NCBI RefSeq assembly: GCF_003182355.1
Contig: NZ_QGTW01000008.1
Span: 62,001-126,000, forward strand
DNA: 64,000 bases
Direction of reading: 5' to 3'
Origin: Cytobacillus oceanisediminis
Lineage (GTDB): Bacteria > Bacillota > Bacilli > Bacillales > Cytobacillaceae
Shown: piece by piece, positions 50,568 to 59,410 of the stretch
Position numbering within the stretch: position 1 is the first letter of the stretch
How the letters are laid out: each line of letters begins with the position of its first letter
Notes under the pieces: generated by a model
Told to the model about the DNA's origin: nothing
What the model saw: only the letters and a program-made list of their open reading frames with translations
Databases searched by the model: none
Translations under genes and position numbers: made by a program

Positions 50568-51830
50568 CTATACTTCAGTATTGAGAAGTGCTTCTTCAAA
50601 TGAGTTATTAAATTTGCTTTCAGGCTTTGGGTTTTTATCTTCTTGGTTTTGCTGCTGTCCCTGTCCTTGATTCTGTGGATCTTTATTAAATGTACGCTCC
50701 TGCTGGGTCATTTGCTGTGAGATTTCAATTTTTTCAACCTGTAAGTTTTGTGAACTGAAAGCCTGTTTAAGCCCATTTAATTGTGAATCCAAAATCTCTT
50801 TTGCTGATGCAGTCGATGTAACAATTCTAGCGATCATCGTCGAATCCTTTTGGATTAGCTCTACACGAAGGGCTCCTAGATGATCTGGATTCAGCTTTAT
50901 AAATAGCTTTTGCATTCCTCCCGTTTTCAGGAAACTGCTTTTCGATAAAATGCTTTCAAATTGCTGAATCAATTGGTCTGCAGTAAGAGTCTTTCCCTGC
51001 TGGTTCATCATCAGAAGCTGTTCAGGCTTTGAGAATTGCTGGATATGAATATGTCCCTGTGAGCCGCCATCAAATCTTGAGAGCATTTTTGAAAGTGAAT
51101 CTCCAGAGCTTTCAGTTCCGACAGATTTTTTTTGCTTAATCTGGGTTATTTCATCAATAAGCGGGGTAAAAACTTTTTGTAATGTTTCAGCTTTATCAAA
51201 TGAACCATTACTATTCTTTAATAGCCCCTCGAGCTTTGCCTGAACATCTTTTAAAAAATCTTTTAAGTCAATCCTGCTGCCGATAGAATCCTGGTGTGCT
51301 GTCAGCATGTCAAATAGTTTTAAAGCTTTTAAAAACTGTCCTGTTTCTTTTCCTTTTACCAGATTGAATTCCTGTACATCAAGCAATGCAATATTTGCAA
51401 TCAGGGCATCAATCTTTAACTCTGCAGAATTACTCTTAATTAATTCATCAGGATATAGACTCTCTATACTAATGTTAGGGCTAAGTTTTCCTGCAAACCC
51501 TTCCAGCATTTGAAGAAGCTCTTCTTTTGAAAGATTTAATTGTTCGGCTATTATACTCACTTTACTTGTTTCTGTTTGCAGAACAGCTTTCTCAATGAGT
51601 TCATGCCCATTTTCCAATTGGAACAAATCGATAAGCCCCAGAAAGTTGCTTATTTCTTCTAATTCCTCACTTGTCATTCCCTTTTCTGCTGTATGAGCCG
51701 CTATGCTTTCCCTGCCACCTACCAGGTTTGAAAACAGACTGGCAAAACGGCTGGTCCCTATTCCTGGAAAAGAAGCTTTGCTTTCCGAGGAGTACTGTGA
51801 ATGTATAAATCCTAATCCGCCAATTTCCAC
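50568..51830 (-). CDS. fliK: Flagellar hook-length control protein FliK
   Basis: A 420-residue protein with a poorly conserved N-terminal ruler part and a conserved C-terminal domain (about 285-385) containing LFIKLNPDHLGALRVELIQ, which acts on FlhB to switch export. The tail is Gln-rich (QGQGQQQNQ). The GTG at 51828-51830 (EIGGLGFIHSQY) is preferred since AGGAGGTG lies 5 nt upstream; a TTG fourteen codons earlier overlaps the ylxF stop and has no site. Confidence 0.9.
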   Translation of the reverse strand: MEIGGLGFIHSQYSSESKASFPGIGTSRFASLFSNLVGGRESIAAHTAEKGMTSEELEEISNFLGLIDLFQLENGHELIEKAVLQTETSKVSIIAEQLNLSKEELLQMLEGFAGKLSPNISIESLYPDELIKSNSAELKIDALIANIALLDVQEFNLVKGKETGQFLKALKLFDMLTAHQDSIGSRIDLKDFLKDVQAKLEGLLKNSNGSFDKAETLQKVFTPLIDEITQIKQKKSVGTESSGDSLSKMLSRFDGGSQGHIHIQQFSKPEQLLMMNQQGKTLTADQLIQQFESILSKSSFLKTGGMQKLFIKLNPDHLGALRVELIQKDSTMIARIVTSTASAKEILDSQLNGLKQAFSSQNLQVEKIEISQQMTQQERTFNKDPQNQGQGQQQNQEDKNPKPESKFNNSFEEALLNTEV

Positions 51831-51868
51831 TTTTTCACCTCCTTTCAAGCCTCTTATTAAATCATAAA

Positions 51869-52477
51869 TCAATTATTTTGAACGTCACTCTCTTTAGCTG
51901 CAGTGAGAAGTGCCGTATAGTGCGCTGCATCTTCAGGATCCATTTTCTCCATAATCGCAGCCAATGTATCTGCCTTAACATTTGATAAAATTTTTAAAGC
52001 TTCTTCATCCTTCATTTCAGTCAGGATAGGTGCTGCTTTTTTGGCAGAGATTGATTCATAAGTTTTCACTATATCTTTAAATGCCCGTTTATTTTCTTCC
52101 TTGATAGCTGTCAGTTCTTTGATTTCCTGTTCCAGGCGCTGTTTTTCCAGCCCCGCCCTCTCAATTTCCAGTTCTTTGCTGTCAAGCTGGCTTTCCAGCT
52201 GCGTTATCCTTGCTTCACGATCTTTAATTTCTGCTTCCAGTTCAATAAGCTGTGATTCCATAACCTCTGAATTAGAGCTTTCTCCATTAATAATAGAAGA
52301 AAGTAAAGGTACTTTTTGGCCATATTCTTTAACCGTTACAAAGATGTTATTGCCTGATAACGTAAAAACCAATAGTGCTACAGTTACAGCAAATAGAATC
52401 GGAATGAAGAAAGCGAATAAAAACCATTGAAACTTACTTGCTTTCTGAGATCCTTGTTCTTCTGGCATTCTTTCCAT
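51869..52477 (-). CDS. ylxF: YlxF, MotE-like membrane protein with MgtE N-domain
   Basis: A 202-residue protein. A short cytoplasmic start is followed by a transmembrane helix (about 18-42), a long coiled coil (about 72-135, ELEAEIKDREARITQLESQL) and a C-terminal MgtE intracellular N-domain-like fold (about 150-195, ILTEMKDEEALKILSNVKADTLAAIMEKMDPEDAA). This matches B. subtilis YlxF at the same place between fliJ and fliK. Alphaproteobacterial MotE has the same layout and acts as a MotC chaperone; a similar role here is inference. Confidence 0.88.
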   Translation of the reverse strand: MERMPEEQGSQKASKFQWFLFAFFIPILFAVTVALLVFTLSGNNIFVTVKEYGQKVPLLSSIINGESSNSEVMESQLIELEAEIKDREARITQLESQLDSKELEIERAGLEKQRLEQEIKELTAIKEENKRAFKDIVKTYESISAKKAAPILTEMKDEEALKILSNVKADTLAAIMEKMDPEDAAHYTALLTAAKESDVQNN

Positions 52478-52485
52478 TTAACCAC

Positions 52486-52929
52486 CTAATTTCCCCGGTT
52501 CATAAAAAGCTGAATCGAGATATCATCCATATGCCTGCCTTCTGTTTGCTTTATACTTTCCATGAAGCTGGCTAAATCTTTTTCTTTCATTTTTTCATAT
52601 TTTTTTACTTCTATATTCTTTTCCATTAGCTTTTCTTGCTGAAAATTCATCTGGCTCCGTGCATTGGCTACCATTTTTTGATAGTGATCAATTGTTTTTT
52701 CAAGACTATCTACAAAATGCTGATGGTGCCTGATTTCCTGCACTGGCAGTCCCATTGTAAGCCTTGATTGCTGGTATGCCGCCAGATCTTCCTTCTTTTT
52801 AAGAAGCTCGTATAATTTCCCTGCTGCTTCTTCAAAACGCTTGACTGCCTGACTATATACATCAAAAGCCTGATCTTTTTCTCTTTCTTTTATATGAAGA
52901 ATTTTGTTGAATTTAAATTGATGCTGCAT
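52486..52929 (-). CDS. fliJ: Flagellar export protein FliJ
   Basis: A 147-residue all-helical coiled-coil protein that sits in the centre of the FliI hexamer and couples it to FlhA. It starts QHQFKFNKILHIKEREKDQA and is rich in charged heptads. Length equals B. subtilis FliJ (147). 3 nt after the fliI stop and 8 nt before ylxF. Confidence 0.95.
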   Translation of the reverse strand: MQHQFKFNKILHIKEREKDQAFDVYSQAVKRFEEAAGKLYELLKKKEDLAAYQQSRLTMGLPVQEIRHHQHFVDSLEKTIDHYQKMVANARSQMNFQQEKLMEKNIEVKKYEKMKEKDLASFMESIKQTEGRHMDDISIQLFMNRGN

Positions 52930-52932
52930 TTG

Positions 52933-54249
52933 TTATTCTCCTTTTCCAGCTATTCCTTTCAATTGATCCACGCTTTCCAAGTAAGAAAATTTTTCATGCG
53001 TTTCTTGTTTCAAGAAAGAGATAATCGAAGGATATGACCGGATCGCTTCATCGATTTCAATGGATGACCCCCGCTTATAGGCCCCAATATTTATTAAATC
53101 CTCAGCATTTATATAAGTACTCAGCATTTCTCTCACTTTTTCAGCGGATTTGATATGATTAGAATCTGCAATATGATTCATTACCCTGCTCACACTTTTA
53201 AGTACATTTATAGCTGGGTATTGGCCTTTATTGGCAAGCGCCCGATCTAAAACAAAATGCCCATCGAGAATTCCCCTGACTGTATCTGCAATTGGCTCAT
53301 TCATATCATCCCCATCAACCAACACAGTATAAAATGCAGTAATGGAACCATATTCATTTGTTCCGGTTCTCTCCAGAAGCTTAGGGAGGACAGCAAACAC
53401 GGAAGGTGTATAGCCCTTTGTGGTTGGCGGCTCACCGACTGCTAGCCCAATCTCCCTTTGCGCCATGGCCACCCGTGTAACCGAATCCATCATGAGCATG
53501 ACATTCAAGCCTTTATCCCTGAAATACTCTGCAATAGCAGTTGCTGTATAGGCGCCCTTAATTCTCATAAGTGCTGGCTGGTCAGAGGTAGCCACCACAA
53601 CGATTGATCTGCTCAAGCCTTCAGGGCCCAAATCCCTCTCGATAAATTCACGTACCTCTCTGCCCCGCTCCCCTATTAGAGCTATAACATTTAAATCTGC
53701 ATTGGTATTTCGGGCAATCATTCCGAGAAGTGTACTTTTACCGACTCCGCTTCCCGCAAAAATTCCAACTCTTTGGCCATTCCCTACAGTCAGCATACTA
53801 TCAATCATCCGTACTCCAACTTCAATAGGTTCTGAGATTGGAGGCCTTTTCAACGGGTTAGGCGGTTGTTGTTCTGTTAGTACAGGCGTGAGGCCTTTAG
53901 GCAGCTGTGAGCCATCAAGAGGCTGGCCCAGGGAATCAATAACCTGACCAATTAATGCAGTTCCGATTTTCACCTCGAGAGGCTTGGAGGATGCTTCTAC
54001 CAGACAGCCGGGAGATATGTCCTGAACATCTGTATAGGGCATGAGAATAACACTTTCATTTTTAAATCCTACAACCTCAGCTTGAATTTTTCTTGTACGG
54101 CCCTTACCAATATGGATGCTGCACACATCTCCAACCGAGCTTTCAGGCCCTTGCGATTCAATCATTAAACCTACTACTCTCTTTACTCTCCCGAACCTCT
54201 TGTAGCTATCAATTTTTTCTATCTGCTCGATCAGTTCCTCCAGCTTCAT
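52933..54249 (-). CDS. fliI: Flagellum-specific ATPase FliI
   Basis: A 438-residue F1-beta-like ATPase. Walker A is AGSGVGKST (165-173), the catalytic glutamate is in LIGERGREVREFIE, Walker B is VMLMMDSVTRVAMAQRE, and AVGEPPTTKGYTPSVF is diagnostic of FliI. It energises unfolding and targeting of export substrates. Length equals B. subtilis FliI (438). Its ATG overlaps the fliH stop by 4 nt. Confidence 0.98.
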   Translation of the reverse strand: MKLEELIEQIEKIDSYKRFGRVKRVVGLMIESQGPESSVGDVCSIHIGKGRTRKIQAEVVGFKNESVILMPYTDVQDISPGCLVEASSKPLEVKIGTALIGQVIDSLGQPLDGSQLPKGLTPVLTEQQPPNPLKRPPISEPIEVGVRMIDSMLTVGNGQRVGIFAGSGVGKSTLLGMIARNTNADLNVIALIGERGREVREFIERDLGPEGLSRSIVVVATSDQPALMRIKGAYTATAIAEYFRDKGLNVMLMMDSVTRVAMAQREIGLAVGEPPTTKGYTPSVFAVLPKLLERTGTNEYGSITAFYTVLVDGDDMNEPIADTVRGILDGHFVLDRALANKGQYPAINVLKSVSRVMNHIADSNHIKSAEKVREMLSTYINAEDLINIGAYKRGSSIEIDEAIRSYPSIISFLKQETHEKFSYLESVDQLKGIAGKGE

Positions 54250-55031
54250 TGCTCTTCACTCTCCAGCATTTCGAAAAGCCTTCTTTTAATTTCCTCAAGC
54301 TGGCTATCTAAGCTGGCTTCAATTCTTCCATTGGCAGATTCTATAATGCAGCTTGTTTGGCTGAGTTCCTCATCTGGATAGATATATAAATCCGTTTCTT
54401 TTGGAAAGACCATAATCAGCTCTTCCTTGTGTGACAGCAATAGATCATAATGAACAGGATTTACATGGAGTTGAATTTCCCTGTACTCCCTTGCTTCTTT
54501 AAGCGCCCTTTTCACAATGGAAAGAAAATGCTCACTGTTTTGATCAAGAACTTGACCAAGAATTCTTCCTGCAGCTTTCATTCCTAAATTCAAAATCGTC
54601 CGTTCTGACGATTCAATATGCTGCTGATAGTCATGTTTTGCTGAATTAACAACCTCTTTAGCTGATTGAATCAGGCTCCTATATTCTTCAAAACCGCTTT
54701 GCCTTCCTTCATCAACCCCAGAGGCAAAGCCCTGTTGACGGGCTTCCTCGAAGACAGCTTGTCTTTCATGTTCAAGTTCTTCCCTTTGCCGATTAATATG
54801 CTGATAGTTTTTTTCGGCTTCTGATCTAGCAGCCTCAATAATGGCCTCAGCTTCCTGGCGTGCTCCCTGCAGCATTGCTTCGATTTGTTCATCTGTCCTT
54901 TTTAAATTTTGCTCTGGCTCATGCTCTGCCGTATTTTGATGATTTTTCAGTAATTTTATAGAGATGACTTTCTTTTCCTCTTGGAGTAGCTTAGGTGGAA
55001 ATGATTTTATTAACCTAGACAATAATATCAT
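54246..55031 (-). CDS. fliH: Flagellar export regulator FliH
   Basis: A 261-residue FliI-binding protein. It has a variable N-terminus, a long Glu/Gln-rich coiled coil (about 40-120) with GARQEAEAIIEAARSEAE, and a C-terminal V/F-ATPase E-subunit-like domain (about 150-255). The start chosen (MILLSRLIKSF) parallels the B. subtilis start and overlaps fliG by 17 nt. The ribosome site GGAGGGG is unusually close to this ATG, so a TTG three codons later could also serve; a longer frame start is rejected. Confidence 0.88.
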   Translation of the reverse strand: MILLSRLIKSFPPKLLQEEKKVISIKLLKNHQNTAEHEPEQNLKRTDEQIEAMLQGARQEAEAIIEAARSEAEKNYQHINRQREELEHERQAVFEEARQQGFASGVDEGRQSGFEEYRSLIQSAKEVVNSAKHDYQQHIESSERTILNLGMKAAGRILGQVLDQNSEHFLSIVKRALKEAREYREIQLHVNPVHYDLLLSHKEELIMVFPKETDLYIYPDEELSQTSCIIESANGRIEASLDSQLEEIKRRLFEMLESEEQ

Positions 55032-56031
55032 CCCCTCCGCCGCGGGCGACGATGATCTCGCCTGATTCTTCCAGCCTGCGGATAATGCCGACAATTCTTG
55101 ACTGTGCCTCCTCAACATCCCTCAGCCTTACAGGCCCCATATACTCCATTTCATCCTTAAAAGTCTCAACCATTCTTGAGGACATATTTTTAAAGACAAT
55201 TTCTTTCACCTCATCACTGGAGACCTTCAGTGAAAGCATAAGGTCCTCACTTTCACAATCGCGAATAACACGCTGTATTGCACGATTATCGAGAGTAACA
55301 ATGTCCTCAAATACAAACATTCTTTTCTTGATCTCCTCAGCTAGTTCAGGGTCCTGAATTTCCAATGCATCCAAAATGGTTCTCTCTGTAGCGCGGTCAA
55401 CACCATTAAGCACATCGACAACCGATTCGATGCCGCCTGTTTGCGTATAGTCCTGAGTAACAGTAGAAGAAAGCTTTCGCTCAAGAATCTGTTCAACCTC
55501 ATTAATAATTTCAGGAGAAGTGCTATCCATCACGGCAATCCTCCTGGCAATATCCGCCTGCATTTCCTGCGGCAGCTCTGATAAAATTTGACCTGCCTGC
55601 GGCGGATCAAGATAAGACAGGATTAAAGAAATTGTTTGCGGGTGTTCATTTTGTATAAAATTTAAGATTTGCGCAGGATCCGCTTTTCTGGCAAAATCAA
55701 ACGGCCTGACCTGCAGAGAAGACGTAAGCCTATTGATGATGGCTGAAGCCTGCTCTGCTCCCAGGGCTTTTTCAAGAACTGTTTTCGCATATCCGATTCC
55801 GCCCTGTGATATATAATCCTGTGCCAGAGCAATTTGATGAAATTCTTCAAGTATCTCCTCTTTGGCAAAAGAATCAACTTTGCGGACACCCGATATTTCA
55901 AGTGTCAATTTTTCAATTTCTTCCTCACTTAAATGTTTATAAACGGAGGAAGCTACATCAGGACCAAGGGAAATAAGAAGAATAGCCGCCTTTTGTTTAC
56001 CTGTTAACTCTTTTTGCTCTCTTTTTGGCAT
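55015..56031 (-). CDS. fliG: Flagellar motor switch protein FliG
   Basis: A 338-residue rotor protein. The N-terminal domain binds FliF, the middle domain has the EHPQTISLILSYL (EHPQ) motif at about 125-138, and the C-terminal torque helix region carries charged residues (NRAIQRVIRDCESEDLMLSLK). Length equals B. subtilis FliG (338). Confidence 0.98.
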   Translation of the reverse strand: MPKREQKELTGKQKAAILLISLGPDVASSVYKHLSEEEIEKLTLEISGVRKVDSFAKEEILEEFHQIALAQDYISQGGIGYAKTVLEKALGAEQASAIINRLTSSLQVRPFDFARKADPAQILNFIQNEHPQTISLILSYLDPPQAGQILSELPQEMQADIARRIAVMDSTSPEIINEVEQILERKLSSTVTQDYTQTGGIESVVDVLNGVDRATERTILDALEIQDPELAEEIKKRMFVFEDIVTLDNRAIQRVIRDCESEDLMLSLKVSSDEVKEIVFKNMSSRMVETFKDEMEYMGPVRLRDVEEAQSRIVGIIRRLEESGEIIVARGGGDDIIV

Positions 56032-56044
56032 TTTTTATTCCTCC

Positions 56045-57643
56045 TTAGTCTTCAGCAATCCAGGTGCGAAGCAGTTTCGCAAAATCCTCAGGCTTGTCCT
56101 TCGCCATTTTTTCCAGCTGCTTGCGCCTCATTGTACTTTCTGTTTCATGTTCTTCATTTACATCAGGAACATTGAAAGTTTCCTGTACTTTTACGGCTAT
56201 TGCTTCCTCTTCCTGCTGCTGTTTTTTTCTGGCTTTTACAAAAAGGAAAATTAAAAGGGCAATTATTAGCAGCAGAATGCCTCCCACAGCATATATCCAC
56301 CATGGCAGTACAGGAACAGTTTCGTTCGGGAATTCGACCTTGCCGTTAAACGGCTGGACCGAGACGACAATTTTGTCCTGAATAGCCTCATCTGTTAATT
56401 CAGCCTCAGCAGCATCTTTATTAATTGTCGTGCGAACAATGGTTCCAAGAATTTGTGTAATATCGTTGATTCGTTCCTGTGGAAGTGAGGCTGGGTCATC
56501 CGCTTTCGGCGGCTCAACCATTACCTGAATCCCCAGATCCCTTACTTTATACGGGCTTTCCACAATTTCTTTTCTGATTTTATTCACTTCTTTGTTGATG
56601 GTCTCTTCTATCCGTTCATAGTCACCATTAGAGGTGTTTCCTTCCAGATATTCCGAGCCGAGTGAATCTGCCGGACTTTCTCCTTGTGGATTACCTCCCA
56701 CTGCTTCGCCATTACCAGTAAACGTTTCAGTAATCTTTTGGGCACTGATCGCAATGCCCTCCATATTTTCTTCATCAACCGGCGAAACGAGGTTTTCTTC
56801 TCTGTTTTCTTGGGTAAAGTCAATATCGGCTGTTACTGAGACAACAACTTTGTCCTGCCCCATCAGGGTGCCCAGCATATTCTGGACCTGGCGCTGGACA
56901 TCTCTTTCAATTTTCTTTTTTATTTCATGCTGGGCCGCAAACGTGCTGCCTGGTGAAGAATTTTGATTATTTTTTAAATCAAAGTACTCAAAAAACTGGT
57001 TCGTAATGACGATATTATCAGTGGGAAGATTTGGTATGCTTTTCGCCACCAGGTGATATAGCGCTTGAATCTGTGATTCCTCAAATTGATAACCCGGTTT
57101 GGTGTTAAGGACAATGGAGGCAGATGCCTCTTCAGAAAGGTCATTCACGAAAATCCCTTTTTCCGGAAGGTTGATCATTACTTTTGCATCATTGACACCG
57201 TCGATTCCTTTCATTAAGTTGGCTAGTTCCGTTTGCATGGCATCCAGTTTCAAGACATTGAATTCATTTTCCGTCATGCCGATCCCGGCATTTTGGCTGA
57301 AGAATGAATAATCAATGCTCCCCGATTTAGGAATTCCATCGGCAGCAAGCTCAACTTTTAGAGTATCCACTACCTCCTCCGGTACTTTAATGGTTGTACC
57401 GCCATCTGTTATTTCTGATTGGATCCCTCTGCTATCCAGGCTTTCTTTTATAGTCCCTGTTTCAGATGGTGTCAGGTTGCTGTATAAAGGAACAAGAGTT
57501 GTCCTGGTTGCCAGAATAGAAGCAACTGTAATCAGCAATATAAAGAAAACAACGCAACTGATTAATATGTTTTTCTGTTTTTTTGTTCTGCTGCCCCAAT
57601 ATTCTTTCACATTTACTGCATATCTTTGAAACGACTCATTCAT
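56045..57643 (-). CDS. fliF: Flagellar MS-ring protein FliF
   Basis: A 532-residue protein with two transmembrane helices (about 24-46 and 443-468). Ring-building motifs lie between them (YSNLTPSETGTIKESLDSRGI, RVMINLPE-like AKVMINLPEKGIF), and the C-terminal FliG-binding tail is DKPEDFAKLLRTWIAED. The ATG at 57641-57643 is used; a GTG one codon earlier is almost on the GGGGGA site. It is separated from fliE by 175 bp with a strong hairpin. Confidence 0.97.
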   Translation of the reverse strand: MNESFQRYAVNVKEYWGSRTKKQKNILISCVVFFILLITVASILATRTTLVPLYSNLTPSETGTIKESLDSRGIQSEITDGGTTIKVPEEVVDTLKVELAADGIPKSGSIDYSFFSQNAGIGMTENEFNVLKLDAMQTELANLMKGIDGVNDAKVMINLPEKGIFVNDLSEEASASIVLNTKPGYQFEESQIQALYHLVAKSIPNLPTDNIVITNQFFEYFDLKNNQNSSPGSTFAAQHEIKKKIERDVQRQVQNMLGTLMGQDKVVVSVTADIDFTQENREENLVSPVDEENMEGIAISAQKITETFTGNGEAVGGNPQGESPADSLGSEYLEGNTSNGDYERIEETINKEVNKIRKEIVESPYKVRDLGIQVMVEPPKADDPASLPQERINDITQILGTIVRTTINKDAAEAELTDEAIQDKIVVSVQPFNGKVEFPNETVPVLPWWIYAVGGILLLIIALLIFLFVKARKKQQQEEEAIAVKVQETFNVPDVNEEHETESTMRRKQLEKMAKDKPEDFAKLLRTWIAED

Positions 57644-57723
57644 CACAATCCCCCGGTTATTCTGTCTAAGCTAATAACCGCAATTCACTAGTTTTTAGCT
57701 TTAATCTTATGTAATTCATTAAA

Positions 57724-57772
57724 AAATTGAAAAGCTCGCCCATAAATTGGACTTTTTTCAGCTTTTCAATTT
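57724..57772 (-). terminator. Terminator-like hairpin between fliE and fliF
   Basis: A perfect 13-bp stem AAATTGAAAAGCT/AGCTTTTCAATTT (57760-57772 with 57724-57736) with a 23-nt loop. On the minus strand the 3' arm ends in TTT and is followed by TTTAATG. It lies about 45 nt past fliE and about 80 nt before fliF, in the middle of a long operon. It could be a partial terminator or attenuator, or an mRNA stability element. Confidence 0.5.
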
Positions 57773-57818
57773 ACGCGGCTTTTATGTTTCCGAGAAGCTC
57801 GACAGCTTCTGTTTTCTA

Positions 57819-58124
57819 TTAAACTTGCATTCTCATTGCTTCCTGATAAGCTTCAATTACTTTATTTCTAACTTCAAGAGCAGCTTGCATGGTAATGCTC
57901 GCTTTTTGTGAAGTAATCATTACTTGATGGAGATCAATATTCTCTCCCCTTGCCAGTTTTTCTGTCATAACATCTGACTGGATTTGGGCTTCATTAATTT
58001 TTTCAATTGATTGCTTTAATACCGACGAAAAACTCTGCTGTGCTTCGTATGATGTATGTGTATGGGTCTTTGCTTTTTCAGCCGGTTTTAAAGAATGTAC
58101 AGGCATAAAAGTTACTTTATTCAT
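57819..58124 (-). CDS. fliE: Flagellar hook-basal body protein FliE
   Basis: A 101-residue protein joining the MS ring to the rod. The C-terminal half carries the family core GENIDLHQVMITSQKASITMQ followed by VRNKVIEAYQEAMRMQV. Length is typical (106 in B. subtilis). It follows flgC after 12 nt. Confidence 0.96.
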   Translation of the reverse strand: MNKVTFMPVHSLKPAEKAKTHTHTSYEAQQSFSSVLKQSIEKINEAQIQSDVMTEKLARGENIDLHQVMITSQKASITMQAALEVRNKVIEAYQEAMRMQV

Positions 58125-58136
58125 TCAATACACTCC

Positions 58137-58589
58137 CTATTTGCCTATTTCCAGCGCTTTCATCATCATACCTTTTGAGGCATTGAAAACAGTTACATTC
58201 GCTTCGTAAGATCTTGTTGCGCTAATCAGATCCACCATTTCTCTTAACGGATCCACATTTGGCATCGCAACGTAGCCATTTTCATCCGCATCAACGTGAG
58301 TGGGATCGTAGACCAGTTTAGCCGGTGTTTCCCTGTCCTCCACAATTCTGGACACCTTTACTCCATACCCGACGGAATTTCCACCGCCTTTACTCATTGC
58401 CTTATTCAAAAAGGAGGAGAATTGCCCTTCTTTAGGCTCCAAAATAACTGACTTCCTTCTATAAGGTCCTTCCCCGTTTACACTCCTGGTGGAGTCTGCA
58501 TTTGCCATATTGGATGAAATCACATCCATACGAAGCCTTTGGGCTGTTAGGGCCGATGCTGTGTTATTCATACTGTGAAATATGGACAT
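58137..58589 (-). CDS. flgC: Flagellar basal-body rod protein FlgC
   Basis: A 150-residue proximal rod protein. The N-terminal motif is ASALTAQRLRMDVISSNMAN, the middle has PNVDPLREMVDLISATRSYEANV, and the C-terminal coiled end is FNASKGMMMKALEIGK. Length equals B. subtilis FlgC (150). It starts 2 nt after the flgB stop. Confidence 0.97.
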   Translation of the reverse strand: MSIFHSMNNTASALTAQRLRMDVISSNMANADSTRSVNGEGPYRRKSVILEPKEGQFSSFLNKAMSKGGGNSVGYGVKVSRIVEDRETPAKLVYDPTHVDADENGYVAMPNVDPLREMVDLISATRSYEANVTVFNASKGMMMKALEIGK

Positions 58590-58591
58590 TT

Positions 58592-58987
58592 TTATTTTCC
58601 TCCCCTTATAACATTCTGCAGACTTGAAAATTTCCCGCTCATTCTTTCAATCATTGCATTATAATAAATTTGATTTGTCGCTAAATCCGACATTTCTTTA
58701 TCAAGATCCACGCTATTTCCATTATGGTTATACGAAACATTCCTTTTTGTAACTACAGCCTTTGCAGAAGATGGTCTGGCCTTAAAATCATAATGTCTGG
58801 CATCGCTTTTATTCGCTTCCAAAGATCCATTCACCGTCTGCTGTAAGACTTCTTTGAAGCTGGCGTCCTTCGCTTTATAATTTGGTGTATCGGCATTTGC
58901 AATATTTTGCGATATAACCTTTTGCTTAAGTGTTGAGTAATCTAAAGCATGTTCAATTGTGGATATGGTTCCTGAAAACAGTTTCAA
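58592..58987 (-). CDS. flgB: Flagellar basal-body rod protein FlgB, first gene of the fla/che operon
   Basis: A 131-residue proximal rod protein with the motif KVISQNIANADTPNYKAKDASF (read within residues 23-44). Length equals B. subtilis FlgB (129-131). The start is a TTG at 58985-58987 with GAGGTG 6 nt upstream, so the first gene of this operon uses a weak start codon. It follows a 423-bp A/T-rich gap after codY. Confidence 0.96.
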   Translation of the reverse strand: MKLFSGTISTIEHALDYSTLKQKVISQNIANADTPNYKAKDASFKEVLQQTVNGSLEANKSDARHYDFKARPSSAKAVVTKRNVSYNHNGNSVDLDKEMSDLATNQIYYNAMIERMSGKFSSLQNVIRGGK

Positions 58988-59381
58988 TGCTTACACCTCA
59001 AATTTTAGAAACTCTAAAAACCTGGTAATTCTTGTAGAATTTTGTTGATAATGGACAAATTATGTCATCACAAACATTATTGTAATGAATATGAAATAAT
59101 ATGTCTATGTACATCAGGTTAATTTTAATGATTCTTTTGTCCTATTTTCGACAAATTTTTAAAATATGCTGAAAGTTTTATTTATATTTTTTAATTTTTT
59201 CCAGGTTTTGTTCTCCCTGTCCTTTATTACTATTTTTGTACCTGAAGGCTATATAAGACTTTTGGAAGATAGTTGTTTTTTCTGTATTTCGAACTATACA
59301 ATAGACAGGTCTTTTTACTTACCTATTTATAGATAATTGCATATATTTACCAACTCTTTTTGTAATATATTTGCAACAAAA
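58988..59381 (-). promoter_or_regulatory. A/T-rich control region upstream of flgB
   Basis: About 390 bp without a gene. The best core promoter I see on the minus strand is an extended -10 TGACATAAT (CATAAT at 59059-59064), with only a poor -35. I could not find a convincing SigD promoter (TAAA-N15-GCCGATAT type). An inverted repeat TTTGTC/GACAAA overlaps a CodY-box-like sequence near 59143. Placement of the fla/che promoter here follows from gene order. Confidence 0.4.
59143..59157 (-). promoter_or_regulatory. CodY-box-like site upstream of flgB
   Basis: The minus strand reads AATTTGTCGAAAATA, 4 mismatches from the CodY consensus AATTTTCWGAAAATT. CodY is known to repress the B. subtilis fla/che promoter, so a site here is plausible, but four mismatches in A/T-rich DNA is weak evidence. 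Confidence 0.3.
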
Positions 59382-59407
59382 AAACCCGTCAATATTGACG
59401 GGTTTTC
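59382..59407 (-). terminator. Rho-independent terminator after codY
   Basis: A perfect 12-bp stem AAAACCCGTCAA/TTGACGGGTTTT with a 2-nt apex, followed by TTTG on the minus strand. It lies right after the codY stop and isolates codY from the fla/che operon. Confidence 0.9.
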
Positions 59408-59410
59408 ATT

